Shown here: positions 1 through 7,569 of the stretch, one piece after another
Numbering within the stretch: the stretch's first letter is position 1
Layout of the letters: every line of letters begins with the position of its first letter
Origin: JAAYLC01 sp964636665
Lineage (GTDB): Bacteria > Bacteroidota > Bacteroidia > Flavobacteriales > Flavobacteriaceae
NCBI GenBank assembly: GCA_964636665.1
Contig: CAZWVT010000040.1
Location: forward strand, 1 to 18,363
Reading direction: 5' to 3'
DNA length: 18,363 nucleotides
Program-made: the position numbers and the translations under genes
The notes under the pieces: model-generated
Databases searched by the model: none
The model's input: only the letters and a program-made list of their open reading frames with translations
Told to the model about the DNA's origin: nothing

Positions 1-600
1 TCCTCTTTACTTGCAAAAGATTTACGCAAAAATAATCCACATCATACCGGAGAAGAAGCTTACAATTATTTTATGTGCTATCTCATTCCCGAAAGCGATT
101 TAAAAATATTTGAATTTAACCGTTTGGTGCGTGATTTAAATGGTTTGAAAAAAGAAGAATTTCTAATTAAACTTGATGAGTTCTATCGGATAGAAAATCG
201 AGGTTTGGAATATTTTAAACCGTATGAGAAACATCAATTCAGCATGTATCTGGACGGTGAATATTATTCGCTTACACTTCGAAAATCAAAATATAATGGA
301 AAAAATGCTTTGGAAAATTTAGATGCATATATTCTTTATAAAACCATTTTAGAACCTATTCTGAATATCGAAGATTTGCGAAACGATCGAAGAATTGAAT
401 ACGTGCACGGCAAACGCGAACTGGCGTATGTACAAACGATGGTAGATTCCGAAACTTATGAAGTTGGATTCGGTCTGCTTCCGGTTACCACCGAAGAACT
501 AAAAAAAATAGCGGATGAAGGTTCGACAATGCCGCCCAAAAGTACTTATATTGAACCAAAATTACGATGCGGAATAACGATTTATGAATTTGAAAAGTAA
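1..600 (+). CDS. DUF1015 family protein, C-terminal part (5' end outside window)
   Basis: The reading frame is open from the first base of the window, so the gene is 5'-truncated here; 199 codons remain before the TAA. The first Met (base 73) is internal, because the frame before it is open and protein-like (S-S-L-L-A-K-D-L-R-K). The C-terminus, with a MPPKSTYIEPK stretch followed by a GITIYEF-type ending, resembles the DUF1015 family, a conserved family of unknown biochemical role. In Bacteroidota, members often lie near serine-biosynthesis genes and a YggS gene; that association is recalled, not shown here. What is seen is that the YggS gene follows after only 4 bases, which suggests one transcript. 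No membrane segment or catalytic motif could be pointed to in the visible part. The family call is moderately secure; function is unknown. Confidence 0.75.
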   Translation, partial: SSLLAKDLRKNNPHHTGEEAYNYFMCYLIPESDLKIFEFNRLVRDLNGLKKEEFLIKLDEFYRIENRGLEYFKPYEKHQFSMYLDGEYYSLTLRKSKYNGKNALENLDAYILYKTILEPILNIEDLRNDRRIEYVHGKRELAYVQTMVDSETYEVGFGLLPVTTEELKKIADEGSTMPPKSTYIEPKLRCGITIYEFEK

Positions 601-604
601 TATT

Positions 605-1258
605 ATGTCAATTGAGAAAAATTTAAATAAAATTAAAGCCGAATTACCTGAACATGTCACTTTGGTTGCCATTTCCAAGACCAAAAGTGTCGATGAAATT
701 ATGGAGGCATACAATGCCGGACATCGCATTTTTGGGGAAAATAAGATTCAAGAAATGGAAGAAAAATGGCAAGCACTTCCAAAAGATATTTCTTGGAATA
801 TGGTAGGGCATGTGCAACGGAACAAAGTGAAATTCATGGCGCCTTTCGTCAGCTTGATTCACGGAGTTGACAGGTTGAGATTGCTTAAAGAAATAAACAA
901 AGAAGCAAAAAAAAATGAACGAGTCATTGATTGTTTGCTACAAATAAAAATTGCAGAAGAAGACAGCAAATTCGGAATGTCTGAAGACGAAGCACAAGTT
1001 TTACTCGATTCTCCCGAACTTGCTGCTTTAAAAAATATTCGAATCATCGGATTTATGGGAATGGCTACTTTTACTGAAGATGAAACCCAATTGAATGAAG
1101 AATTTCAGCGGATACAAATGTTTTATGACAAGTTAAAATCCAAATATCAGTTTTCTGTACTCTCTATTGGAATGAGTGGAGATTATCCAATTGCTATCAA
1201 AAACGGCAGTACGATGGTTCGCATAGGAAGTGCTATTTTTGGCGAACGAAATTATTAA
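605..1258 (+). CDS. yggS: YggS family pyridoxal-phosphate homeostasis protein
   Basis: This is a 217-residue single-domain fold-type III PLP-binding protein of the YggS/PLPBP/YBL036C family, related to the N-terminal barrel of alanine racemase but without a known reaction. It is thought to buffer PLP and keep amino-acid and keto-acid pools balanced in the cytoplasm. The PLP lysine is Lys25 in V-A-I-S-K-T-K, followed by the FGEN motif at 43-46. Near the C-terminus are the phosphate-binding SIGMSGD and VRIGSAIFGER motifs. I chose ATG 605 over the in-frame ATG at 584, because 605 gives the usual family N-terminus (MSIEKNLNKIK) and avoids a 17-base overlap with the upstream gene. Length is normal for the family. 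It sits 4 bases after the DUF1015 gene and is probably co-transcribed with it. Confidence 0.93.
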   Translation: MSIEKNLNKIKAELPEHVTLVAISKTKSVDEIMEAYNAGHRIFGENKIQEMEEKWQALPKDISWNMVGHVQRNKVKFMAPFVSLIHGVDRLRLLKEINKEAKKNERVIDCLLQIKIAEEDSKFGMSEDEAQVLLDSPELAALKNIRIIGFMGMATFTEDETQLNEEFQRIQMFYDKLKSKYQFSVLSIGMSGDYPIAIKNGSTMVRIGSAIFGERNY

Positions 1259-1321
1259 AAACTACGTGTAAGAAAACCTCTTTCCAATTTCTTTTTTCAC
1301 GTTTTAAAAACACAATTTTAT

Positions 1322-2695
1322 TTGTACGCAATTTTAGACATAGAAACCACCGGCGGAAAATACAATGAAGAAGGAATAACTGAAATTGCCATTTATCGTT
1401 TTGACGGACATGAAATCGTCGATCAATTTGCGAGTTTGATAAATCCCGAACGACCGATTCAACCTTATGTCGTTAAGTTAACGGGAATCACCAATGAAAT
1501 GTTGGTTCGTGCACCGAAGTTTTACCAAGTTGCCAAAAGAATAATCGAAATTACCGAAGGATGTATTTTAGTTGCTCACAATGCACTTTTTGACAGCCGA
1601 ATTCTCCGCGAAGAATTTTCAAGACTCGGTTATGATTATCAACGAGAAAGTTTATGTACTGTAGAACTTTCTCAAAAGTTACTGCCTAATTTGCCTTCAT
1701 ACAATTTAGAAAAGCTGACAAAATATCTGGGAATTCCACTTGTTAACCGCCATCGCGCTCAAGGAGATGCGCAAGCAACTGTGGCACTTTTTAAATTGTT
1801 GTTGAGCAAAGACAGCAGTAAAAATATTATTTCTCAAACTTTAAAAACAAACGAAAAATTACCTCCCGAACCACGACTGATTGCAATGGCTGAAAGAGCA
1901 CCTTCCAAAGTTGGGATTTATTTTTTATACAATATCCAAAACCGAATTATTTATATCGGCAGGGCAAAAAATATCCGAAAAAGATTGTTGCAACATTTTA
2001 CTTATGACAATCGGAAATCAAAACGATTGCAAAAAGAAGTGGCTTCGATTACCTTTGAATTAACAGGAAATGAATTGATTGCAAGACTTGCCGAATTGGA
2101 AGCAATTCGCTCAACCAAAGCTTTGTACAATCGTCGGATTACCGGAAAAAAGATTTACACACATCAGTTGAATTTAAAGAAAAATGATGATGGTTATTTC
2201 TATCTAGAACTCAGTAATGCTGACGGAAGGAAATCACCTGTTTTGACTTTTGACAATTATTCTCAAGCTGTTGAAACGTTAGAGTCTTTAAGCCGAGAAG
2301 ATTATTTTTGCTTGAAAAGAACCAATCTTAAAAATCCAACTCATATTTCCAAAAGTTGTCAAGAAGATTCAATTACGTACAATCAAAGCATTCAACAATT
2401 TTTGGATGAAAAAAGCTTGTATAAAAAAAATACCTTACTCATTCTAAACGGCAGAAATGTTGAAGAACGTTCCGTAATTTGGATTTCAAGAGGAAAAGTC
2501 AAAGGTTTTGGTTTCTTTAGTTTAAATCATCAAATTACTAAATCGGATATTTTAAACAACATTCTTAATGCTGTGGAAGATGCTCCAAATGCCACGCATA
2601 TCGTTCAGCAATATTTTTTGAAAAACAAGTTCTTGAAAGTGATTAATTTAGACAAAAAATCAAATCAGGAATTATTGAAGCTTGGAAACTTATGA
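1322..2695 (+). CDS. DEDDh exonuclease fused to GIY-YIG nuclease domain (PolC/DinG-epsilon-like plus UvrC-like)
   Basis: This 457-residue protein has two nuclease modules. Residues 1-165 are a DnaQ-like 3'-5' exonuclease with D6 and E8 (D-I-E-T-T-G-G), H86-N87...D91, and H144-x4-D149, the DEDDh metal ligands. Residues 193-275 are a UvrC-type GIY-YIG domain with GIY at 198-200, YIG at 211-213, an arginine near 219, and an acidic E258/E260 region followed by Y269-N270. The remaining 180 residues are not recognised. The pairing also occurs in Mycobacterium and Cho/UvrC-related proteins and points to DNA repair or processing, but the substrate is unknown. The start codon is TTG. There is no ATG or GTG in frame back to the yggS stop, and the exonuclease motif begins at residue 4, so the start cannot be much later. 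It overlaps miaA by ATGA. Confidence 0.88.
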   Translation: MYAILDIETTGGKYNEEGITEIAIYRFDGHEIVDQFASLINPERPIQPYVVKLTGITNEMLVRAPKFYQVAKRIIEITEGCILVAHNALFDSRILREEFSRLGYDYQRESLCTVELSQKLLPNLPSYNLEKLTKYLGIPLVNRHRAQGDAQATVALFKLLLSKDSSKNIISQTLKTNEKLPPEPRLIAMAERAPSKVGIYFLYNIQNRIIYIGRAKNIRKRLLQHFTYDNRKSKRLQKEVASITFELTGNELIARLAELEAIRSTKALYNRRITGKKIYTHQLNLKKNDDGYFYLELSNADGRKSPVLTFDNYSQAVETLESLSREDYFCLKRTNLKNPTHISKSCQEDSITYNQSIQQFLDEKSLYKKNTLLILNGRNVEERSVIWISRGKVKGFGFFSLNHQITKSDILNNILNAVEDAPNATHIVQQYFLKNKFLKVINLDKKSNQELLKLGNL

Positions 2696-3618
2696 ATAAT
2701 TCTCGGCTTTTAATTTGTATTGTCGGACCCACCGGAATAGGAAAAACCACATTGTCAATTCGATTGGCACAAGCATTTTCAACCGAAATTATTTCTTCTG
2801 ATTCACGACAATTTTACAGAGAAATGAGCACTGGTACGGCCGTTCCATCACAAGAAGAACTCGCCACAGTGCCGCATCATTTTATTCATTCGCATTCCAT
2901 TGAAGAACAATACAGTGTCGGCGATTTTGAGCGCGATGCACTTAAATTAATATACGAAAAATTCTATCCTGAAAATTCGGAAATACTTTTTGAAAAATTA
3001 ATTTTAGTTGGCGGTTCGGGACTTTATACGGATGCCGTCGTAAAAGGACTCGATGACCTACCGACCTCCTCTCCCACGCTGCGCCGTGAATTAACTGAGA
3101 AATTGGAATTACAAGGAATTTCTTCTTTGCAATCATTATTACAAAAGGTTGATCCGGAGTATCATGCAGTTACGGACATTCAAAATCCGCATCGTTTGAT
3201 TCGCGCTTTGGAAGTTTATTTCTTGTCGGGAAAACCCTATTCTTCATTCCGAAAAAATACTCTTCGAAAACGAAATTTTAATCATTGTTATATTGGATTG
3301 ACAGCAGCTCGAGAAATTATTTACGACCGAATCAATAAGCGAGTAAATCAAATGATTGCTGACGGACTTGTGGAAGAAGCCGAAAAATTATATCCGTATC
3401 GTCATCATGCGGCATTGCAAACTGTAGGTTATCGTGAATTGTTTGAATATTTTGAAGGAAAATGGAGTTTGGATTTTGCCATTTCAGAAATCAAAAAGAA
3501 CACACGAAGATTCGCCAAAAGACAACTTACTTGGTATCGGAAAAATCCGGAAATAAATTGGTTTGATTATAAAACGGATGCTCAAGAAATCGTTGAATTT
3601 ATTGCTGAAAATTATTAA
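2692..3618 (+). CDS. miaA: tRNA dimethylallyltransferase MiaA
   Basis: MiaA transfers a dimethylallyl group from DMAPP to N6 of A37 in tRNAs reading UNN codons (i6A37). The 308-residue protein has the P-loop GPTGIGKT at 12-19, the substrate-binding D-S-R-Q at 37-40 (general-base Asp37), GGSGLY at 107-112, and the late motifs QTVGYREL and TRRFAKRQLTWYRK near the C-terminus. All diagnostic motifs are intact and the length is normal. The ATG overlaps the TGA of the exonuclease/GIY-YIG gene (ATGA at 2692-2695), so translational coupling is likely. Its TAA shares TTAA (3615-3618) with the stop of the convergent glycosyltransferase gene, leaving no intergenic space for a separate terminator. Confidence 0.97.
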   Translation: MNNSRLLICIVGPTGIGKTTLSIRLAQAFSTEIISSDSRQFYREMSTGTAVPSQEELATVPHHFIHSHSIEEQYSVGDFERDALKLIYEKFYPENSEILFEKLILVGGSGLYTDAVVKGLDDLPTSSPTLRRELTEKLELQGISSLQSLLQKVDPEYHAVTDIQNPHRLIRALEVYFLSGKPYSSFRKNTLRKRNFNHCYIGLTAAREIIYDRINKRVNQMIADGLVEEAEKLYPYRHHAALQTVGYRELFEYFEGKWSLDFAISEIKKNTRRFAKRQLTWYRKNPEINWFDYKTDAQEIVEFIAENY

Positions 3619-4910
3619 TCAAAATTTATTTTTTTCATCTCTTTTAACACCGCTGCCATTGTCTTTGCAAGATTTTTCCGATGATATTTTTCAATGTTTT
3701 TGGAATCGGTTTTCAAATTGTTCTTAAGATATAATTCAAATAAACGCTTAATTTCCCATTTTAATTCCTTCTTTTTATCAGCATCAAAAAAAGAACCTGT
3801 TTGCGTTTCTTTCAAAATAAGTTCAATATCACTTTTTTCAGGACCGATGGCAATAATCGGTCGGTTGGCAGATAGATATTCAAATAATTTTCCTGGTAAA
3901 ATAGCCCGGGTTTCCGGACTGTCAATTTCTAAAAGCAATAAAACAGCCGAGCTTCTTTGCAAACGAATAGCTTCTTCATGAGAGACATAACCCAAATTTT
4001 CTGAATAAGAATCAAGATTGTAATGTCTTAAACTATTTTCAACAGATTGACTTACAACACCGGCAAATCTGAGTTTTAATTTTGATTTAAAAACTTTATT
4101 TTCACTTATTAACTCGGAGAGAACTTCCCATAAAATCTCAGGATTTCTTTCGCTGAGCAAAGTACCGATATGCGCAATTGAAAAATCAGCATCCGGAATA
4201 ATTTCATTTACTGCTTCATTGTCAAAACCATTGGTAATCAAAACGACAGGTTGTTTAGTTTTACCGGAAAATTCATTTTTTGTCGAAGGACTTGTCACAA
4301 TGATTTTATCGGCTTTTTTTAAAACTTCCGATTCCAATTGAAGATGTTTTTCTTTTGCTTTATTAGTCAGTTTCAATGCTTTGTGATAATGTATTGTTGT
4401 CCAAGGATCCCGAAAATCTGCCATCCATTTGGTCTTTAATTTATTTCTTAATTCCAAGCCAATTAAATGCAAACTGTGTGGTGGACCTGTTGTAATGATT
4501 ACATCTACGGGATTGTTTTTAAGATAATTTAAAAGATATTTAACCGATGGTTTCACCCATAAAATTCGCGCATCGGGGATAAAGAAATTTCCGCGTATAA
4601 AAAGCATTAATTTTTCTACAAATGAAATTTTTTCTTTTGGAAGAATTCCTTTACTAATTGTTTTGGTTTTATTTTTTGAAAATAATTCTGCAAAACCATA
4701 CGGTTCACGAATAGGTAATTTTAAAATTTCAATATTTTCAGGAATTTCTGAATTCAAGTTTTCATCTCGAATCGGATATGTTGGATTTTCAGGAACAAAA
4801 ACAATGGGAGTTATTCCGTATTTTGGCAAGTATTTTACAAATTTCAACCAACGTTGAACCCCGGGTCCTCCGGCAGGCGGCCAATAATATGTAACGATTA
4901 GTACACGCAT
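3615..4910 (-). CDS. GT4-type glycosyltransferase
   Basis: This 431-residue protein has a two-Rossmann (GT-B) glycosyltransferase layout and no signal peptide. The N-terminus carries YYWPPAGGPGVQRW at 8-21, a pattern typical of Bacteroidota GT4 enzymes. ADFRDPW lies at 164-170, and the donor-binding part has PGKLFEYLSA at 339-348 with conserved Glu344, as in retaining GT4 transferases that use nucleotide sugars. The sugar and acceptor cannot be told from sequence; a surface glycan, lipid-linked or exopolysaccharide role is inference. The ATG (4908-4910) overlaps the TGA of the upstream YfhO gene, so both are probably translated from one message. The TAA shares TTAA with convergent miaA. Confidence 0.88.
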   Translation of the reverse strand: MRVLIVTYYWPPAGGPGVQRWLKFVKYLPKYGITPIVFVPENPTYPIRDENLNSEIPENIEILKLPIREPYGFAELFSKNKTKTISKGILPKEKISFVEKLMLFIRGNFFIPDARILWVKPSVKYLLNYLKNNPVDVIITTGPPHSLHLIGLELRNKLKTKWMADFRDPWTTIHYHKALKLTNKAKEKHLQLESEVLKKADKIIVTSPSTKNEFSGKTKQPVVLITNGFDNEAVNEIIPDADFSIAHIGTLLSERNPEILWEVLSELISENKVFKSKLKLRFAGVVSQSVENSLRHYNLDSYSENLGYVSHEEAIRLQRSSAVLLLLEIDSPETRAILPGKLFEYLSANRPIIAIGPEKSDIELILKETQTGSFFDADKKKELKWEIKRLFELYLKNNLKTDSKNIEKYHRKNLAKTMAAVLKEMKKINFD

Positions 4911-7378
4911 CAGCCTAAAGAATCAGGATTCTTTTTTCTATAATAAAACACACTTCCCCCAATCGCAATCAATAAGAAAAACAAACTGCTTATCAATGAA
5001 ATCGTACTTCCGGTCTGAATAACTTCCGGTTCAAATTTAAATTCAATTCGATGTTGCCCTGCCGGAACAACCATCGCACGTAAAAGATAATTTGCTCTGA
5101 AATGCTCCGTCAATTCTCCATTTAAATACGCATTCCAACCATAAGGATAATACATTTCGGAAAAAACAGCGAGTTGATTAGTTTCCGAATTTGTTTCATA
5201 AATCAAATGATTCGGTTGATAGGAAAAAAGTTCAATTGTAGCTGTGGTATCTCTTTGAATTTGTTGCGAAGGAATTTTATCGATTAAATCTTTATTGATT
5301 ACTGCAGTTTCTTTCGTATTTAAACTGTCAAGAAGCATTATTTCTTCATTGGCATCTGTTGCGGGTTGTACATTATCGATAAACCAGGCCGATCCGTTTG
5401 TAAAAGGATTACGCTGTGCAATGGGACCGCCATCTTCATTCTGAATAATGAGGTATTTTACATTGAGCATATTGAGGATTCCTATATCTCCTTTGCTTAT
5501 GTAAAACTCAAACAAATCTTGCATTCTTCCGGGTTTTGCAGCGTGATAACCGCCAACAGCTTTGTGGTAAAAACTGGTGCGCCCTGTGTTGAAAGCATTG
5601 GTTGTTGCATCGTAAACTCGGAAATGGTCTTCATCTTCCAAAATTTGAATATCTGCAGCTGTTTGAGAAAAAGGATTTTGAATTTCTTTTTTCGAAACCC
5701 ACTGAGGCATGCCATTTTCTTTTGTCAACTTATCGTCAACATAACGACGATCCACTCCGACCAAATCGACTACAGTCAAAATTGAAAGCACGACAATTGC
5801 AATTCCTTTATTGAGTTTATCAATCATAAAATACCAAAGGACACCAACTGTCAAAACTACGAAAATCAATGAGCGAATGGCATCCGAAGTAAATAGCGAC
5901 AACCTGTCTTCACGAACAGCTTCAACAAATGGCAATCCGAGTTCTTGTCTGAAATAACTGTCATACGGACTGGCAAAATCAAACAAACTTGAACCAAATA
6001 AAATGAAAATTAAAGTTAGACCGCCAACAATTCCTAATGACCAAATCAAGCTTTTCTTTTTTTCGTCAATGCTATTGGATTTATTAAAAAAGTGATGCAA
6101 CCCAACTACAGCCAAAATGGGAAGAATCAATTCTATAATTACTTGAATGGATGAAACAGCCCGGAATTTGTTGTACATCGGGAAATAATCTATAAAAAAT
6201 GTCGTCAATCCACTGAAGTTTTTACCCCAAGATAAAAATAAGGTCAGTAAAAATGCTGAGGTAATCCACCATTTAAATCTGCCTTTTATCAGGAAAAGCG
6301 CCAAAACTGATAAGAATACAATCACTGCACCAACATACGCCGGAGCGCCTACAAAGGTTTGATCTCCCCAATACATCGGAACTTGCTGAGCAATATGCTG
6401 TGCTTCCTGAGGCGACGCTCCCATTCTTAATAATTCTTGAACGGTTTTGGAATCTTCGGGTAAATTTTCGGTGGAACTTCCACCCATAAAACGAGGAATA
6501 AACAGATTAAAACTTTCTAATTTTCCGTAACTGTACTCTGTTATATAATCGAAATCCAATCCGTCTTGGTAATCTTTAGGAGTTCCATCAGAATTGATTG
6601 TCAATTCTGTTTGCCCTCTGGTAGAAGTTTTTGCATATTCTTGAGTTGCGAGAATATTGGTCGCATTCATTCCGATTGAAATTAGCACGGCAACCGTCAT
6701 AATTCCGACGGCTTTAAAGAAATGCGGTATTGTTTTTTTCTTAAAGGCATCTATTAAATAAACAATGCCGATAATCAAAACCAGAATCATTAAATAATAA
6801 GTCATCTGGAAGTGATTTGCCACCAATTGCAATCCCATTGACAATGTCAATAAAATAAATCCCCAGAGATATTTCCTTTGAAAAGTGAGAAATATTCCAC
6901 TTAAAACAAAAGGCATATAAGCGATGGCGTGGGCTTTTGCATTATGACCAACGCCCAAAATAATTATCAAATACGTAGAAAAACCAAAAGCCAATGCACC
7001 GAGAATTGACAATCTGTAATCTATTTTAAGTACCTGCAAAAGAATGTACATTCCTATGAAATAGAGAAAAAGATAATCTGCCGGACGCGGTAAAAAACGA
7101 ATGCTGAGATCGAGTTGTTTGATGTAATTGTTGGGATATTTTGCGCCCAATTGATAGGTCGGCATTCCTCCGAAAGCGGCATCGGTCCAATAGGTTTCCT
7201 CTCCTGTGGCTTCGCGAAAATCATTTTGCTGTTTTGCCATTCCATTATACTGGACGATATCGCTTTGATAAATAACTTTTCCGCTCAATACCGGATTAAA
7301 GTAAGCCAATGCAGCAATAACAAAAAGAACAAACGCAATGATATGCGGTATAAATTTTTTAAAATTCAGTTGATTCAT
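4910..7378 (-). CDS. YfhO family multi-pass membrane protein
   Basis: This is an 822-residue integral membrane protein. A hydrophobic helix at about 11-28 is followed by a long extracytoplasmic loop with an S-D pair (Asp40), reminiscent of the first loop of GT-C glycosyltransferases. Further hydrophobic segments lie at about 103-117, 124-142, 151-165, 171-187, 194-210, 221-238, 347-364, 370-383, 411-427, 444-462, 502-518 and 526-541. A large soluble region at about 545-780 follows, and then a last helix at about 787-808 with a short basic tail. This matches the YfhO family (PF09586). Bacillus subtilis YfhO is implicated in glycosylating lipoteichoic acid; Bacteroidota lack that polymer, so the substrate is unknown here. 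Overlap with the GT4 gene suggests the two act on the same envelope glycan (inference). Confidence 0.87.
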   Translation of the reverse strand: MNQLNFKKFIPHIIAFVLFVIAALAYFNPVLSGKVIYQSDIVQYNGMAKQQNDFREATGEETYWTDAAFGGMPTYQLGAKYPNNYIKQLDLSIRFLPRPADYLFLYFIGMYILLQVLKIDYRLSILGALAFGFSTYLIIILGVGHNAKAHAIAYMPFVLSGIFLTFQRKYLWGFILLTLSMGLQLVANHFQMTYYLMILVLIIGIVYLIDAFKKKTIPHFFKAVGIMTVAVLISIGMNATNILATQEYAKTSTRGQTELTINSDGTPKDYQDGLDFDYITEYSYGKLESFNLFIPRFMGGSSTENLPEDSKTVQELLRMGASPQEAQHIAQQVPMYWGDQTFVGAPAYVGAVIVFLSVLALFLIKGRFKWWITSAFLLTLFLSWGKNFSGLTTFFIDYFPMYNKFRAVSSIQVIIELILPILAVVGLHHFFNKSNSIDEKKKSLIWSLGIVGGLTLIFILFGSSLFDFASPYDSYFRQELGLPFVEAVREDRLSLFTSDAIRSLIFVVLTVGVLWYFMIDKLNKGIAIVVLSILTVVDLVGVDRRYVDDKLTKENGMPQWVSKKEIQNPFSQTAADIQILEDEDHFRVYDATTNAFNTGRTSFYHKAVGGYHAAKPGRMQDLFEFYISKGDIGILNMLNVKYLIIQNEDGGPIAQRNPFTNGSAWFIDNVQPATDANEEIMLLDSLNTKETAVINKDLIDKIPSQQIQRDTTATIELFSYQPNHLIYETNSETNQLAVFSEMYYPYGWNAYLNGELTEHFRANYLLRAMVVPAGQHRIEFKFEPEVIQTGSTISLISSLFFLLIAIGGSVFYYRKKNPDSLG

Positions 7379-7522
7379 CGGTGTAAAATATCAATCGAGC
7401 AAATTAAAAAAAATCTATCAGATGCCGTAAATAAAATGAACTTATAAAACAGAAACTTTTCAAATTAGAATTTGTTACAACCCAATGTTATTTTACTAAT
7501 GCATAAAGTTTTGACCAAATAA
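7379..7522 (-). other. Spacer upstream of YfhO, possible weak promoter
   Basis: This AT-rich spacer lies between the helicase terminator and the YfhO start. The best match to a Bacteroidota -7 box on the minus strand is TTAATTTG (complement of 7400-7407), one mismatch from TAnnTTTG, 21 bases before the ATG; I see no convincing -33 element. No coding frame or RNA gene is supported. Confidence 0.3.
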
Positions 7523-7545
7523 AAAAAGGGCATTTTGCCCTTTTT
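7523..7545 (-). terminator. Rho-independent terminator of the helicase gene
   Basis: GGGCA (7528-7532) and TGCCC (7536-7540) pair around a TTT loop, extended by A and T runs on each side to a stem of about 10 bp. Read on the minus strand it lies 25 bases after the helicase stop and ends in a run of seven T (complement of 7521-7527). It separates the helicase unit from the YfhO/GT4 unit. The symmetric A/T runs would allow it to act in both directions, but no plus-strand gene ends here. Confidence 0.85.
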
Positions 7546-7569
7546 AAAATAGCTGAATAATTGCTGTAA

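Noticed and set aside
1264..1305. Possible hairpin between yggS and the exonuclease gene: ACGTG with CACGT, and AGAAA with TTTCT, followed by TTTT.
   Set aside because: Stems are short, AT-rich and broken by a large asymmetric internal loop; not convincing as a terminator.
1314..1325. ATTTTATTTGT occurs both at the exonuclease start and before the AI-2E gene (16683-16694), near a -7 box.
   Set aside because: Each has a mismatch to TAnnTTTG, and at the first site it overlaps the start codon; such T-rich words are expected by chance in AT-rich DNA.
5366..5814. Plus-strand frames of 70-139 codons opposite the YfhO gene.
   Set aside because: They are antisense shadows of a long, clearly conserved membrane-protein gene, with no protein-family features of their own.
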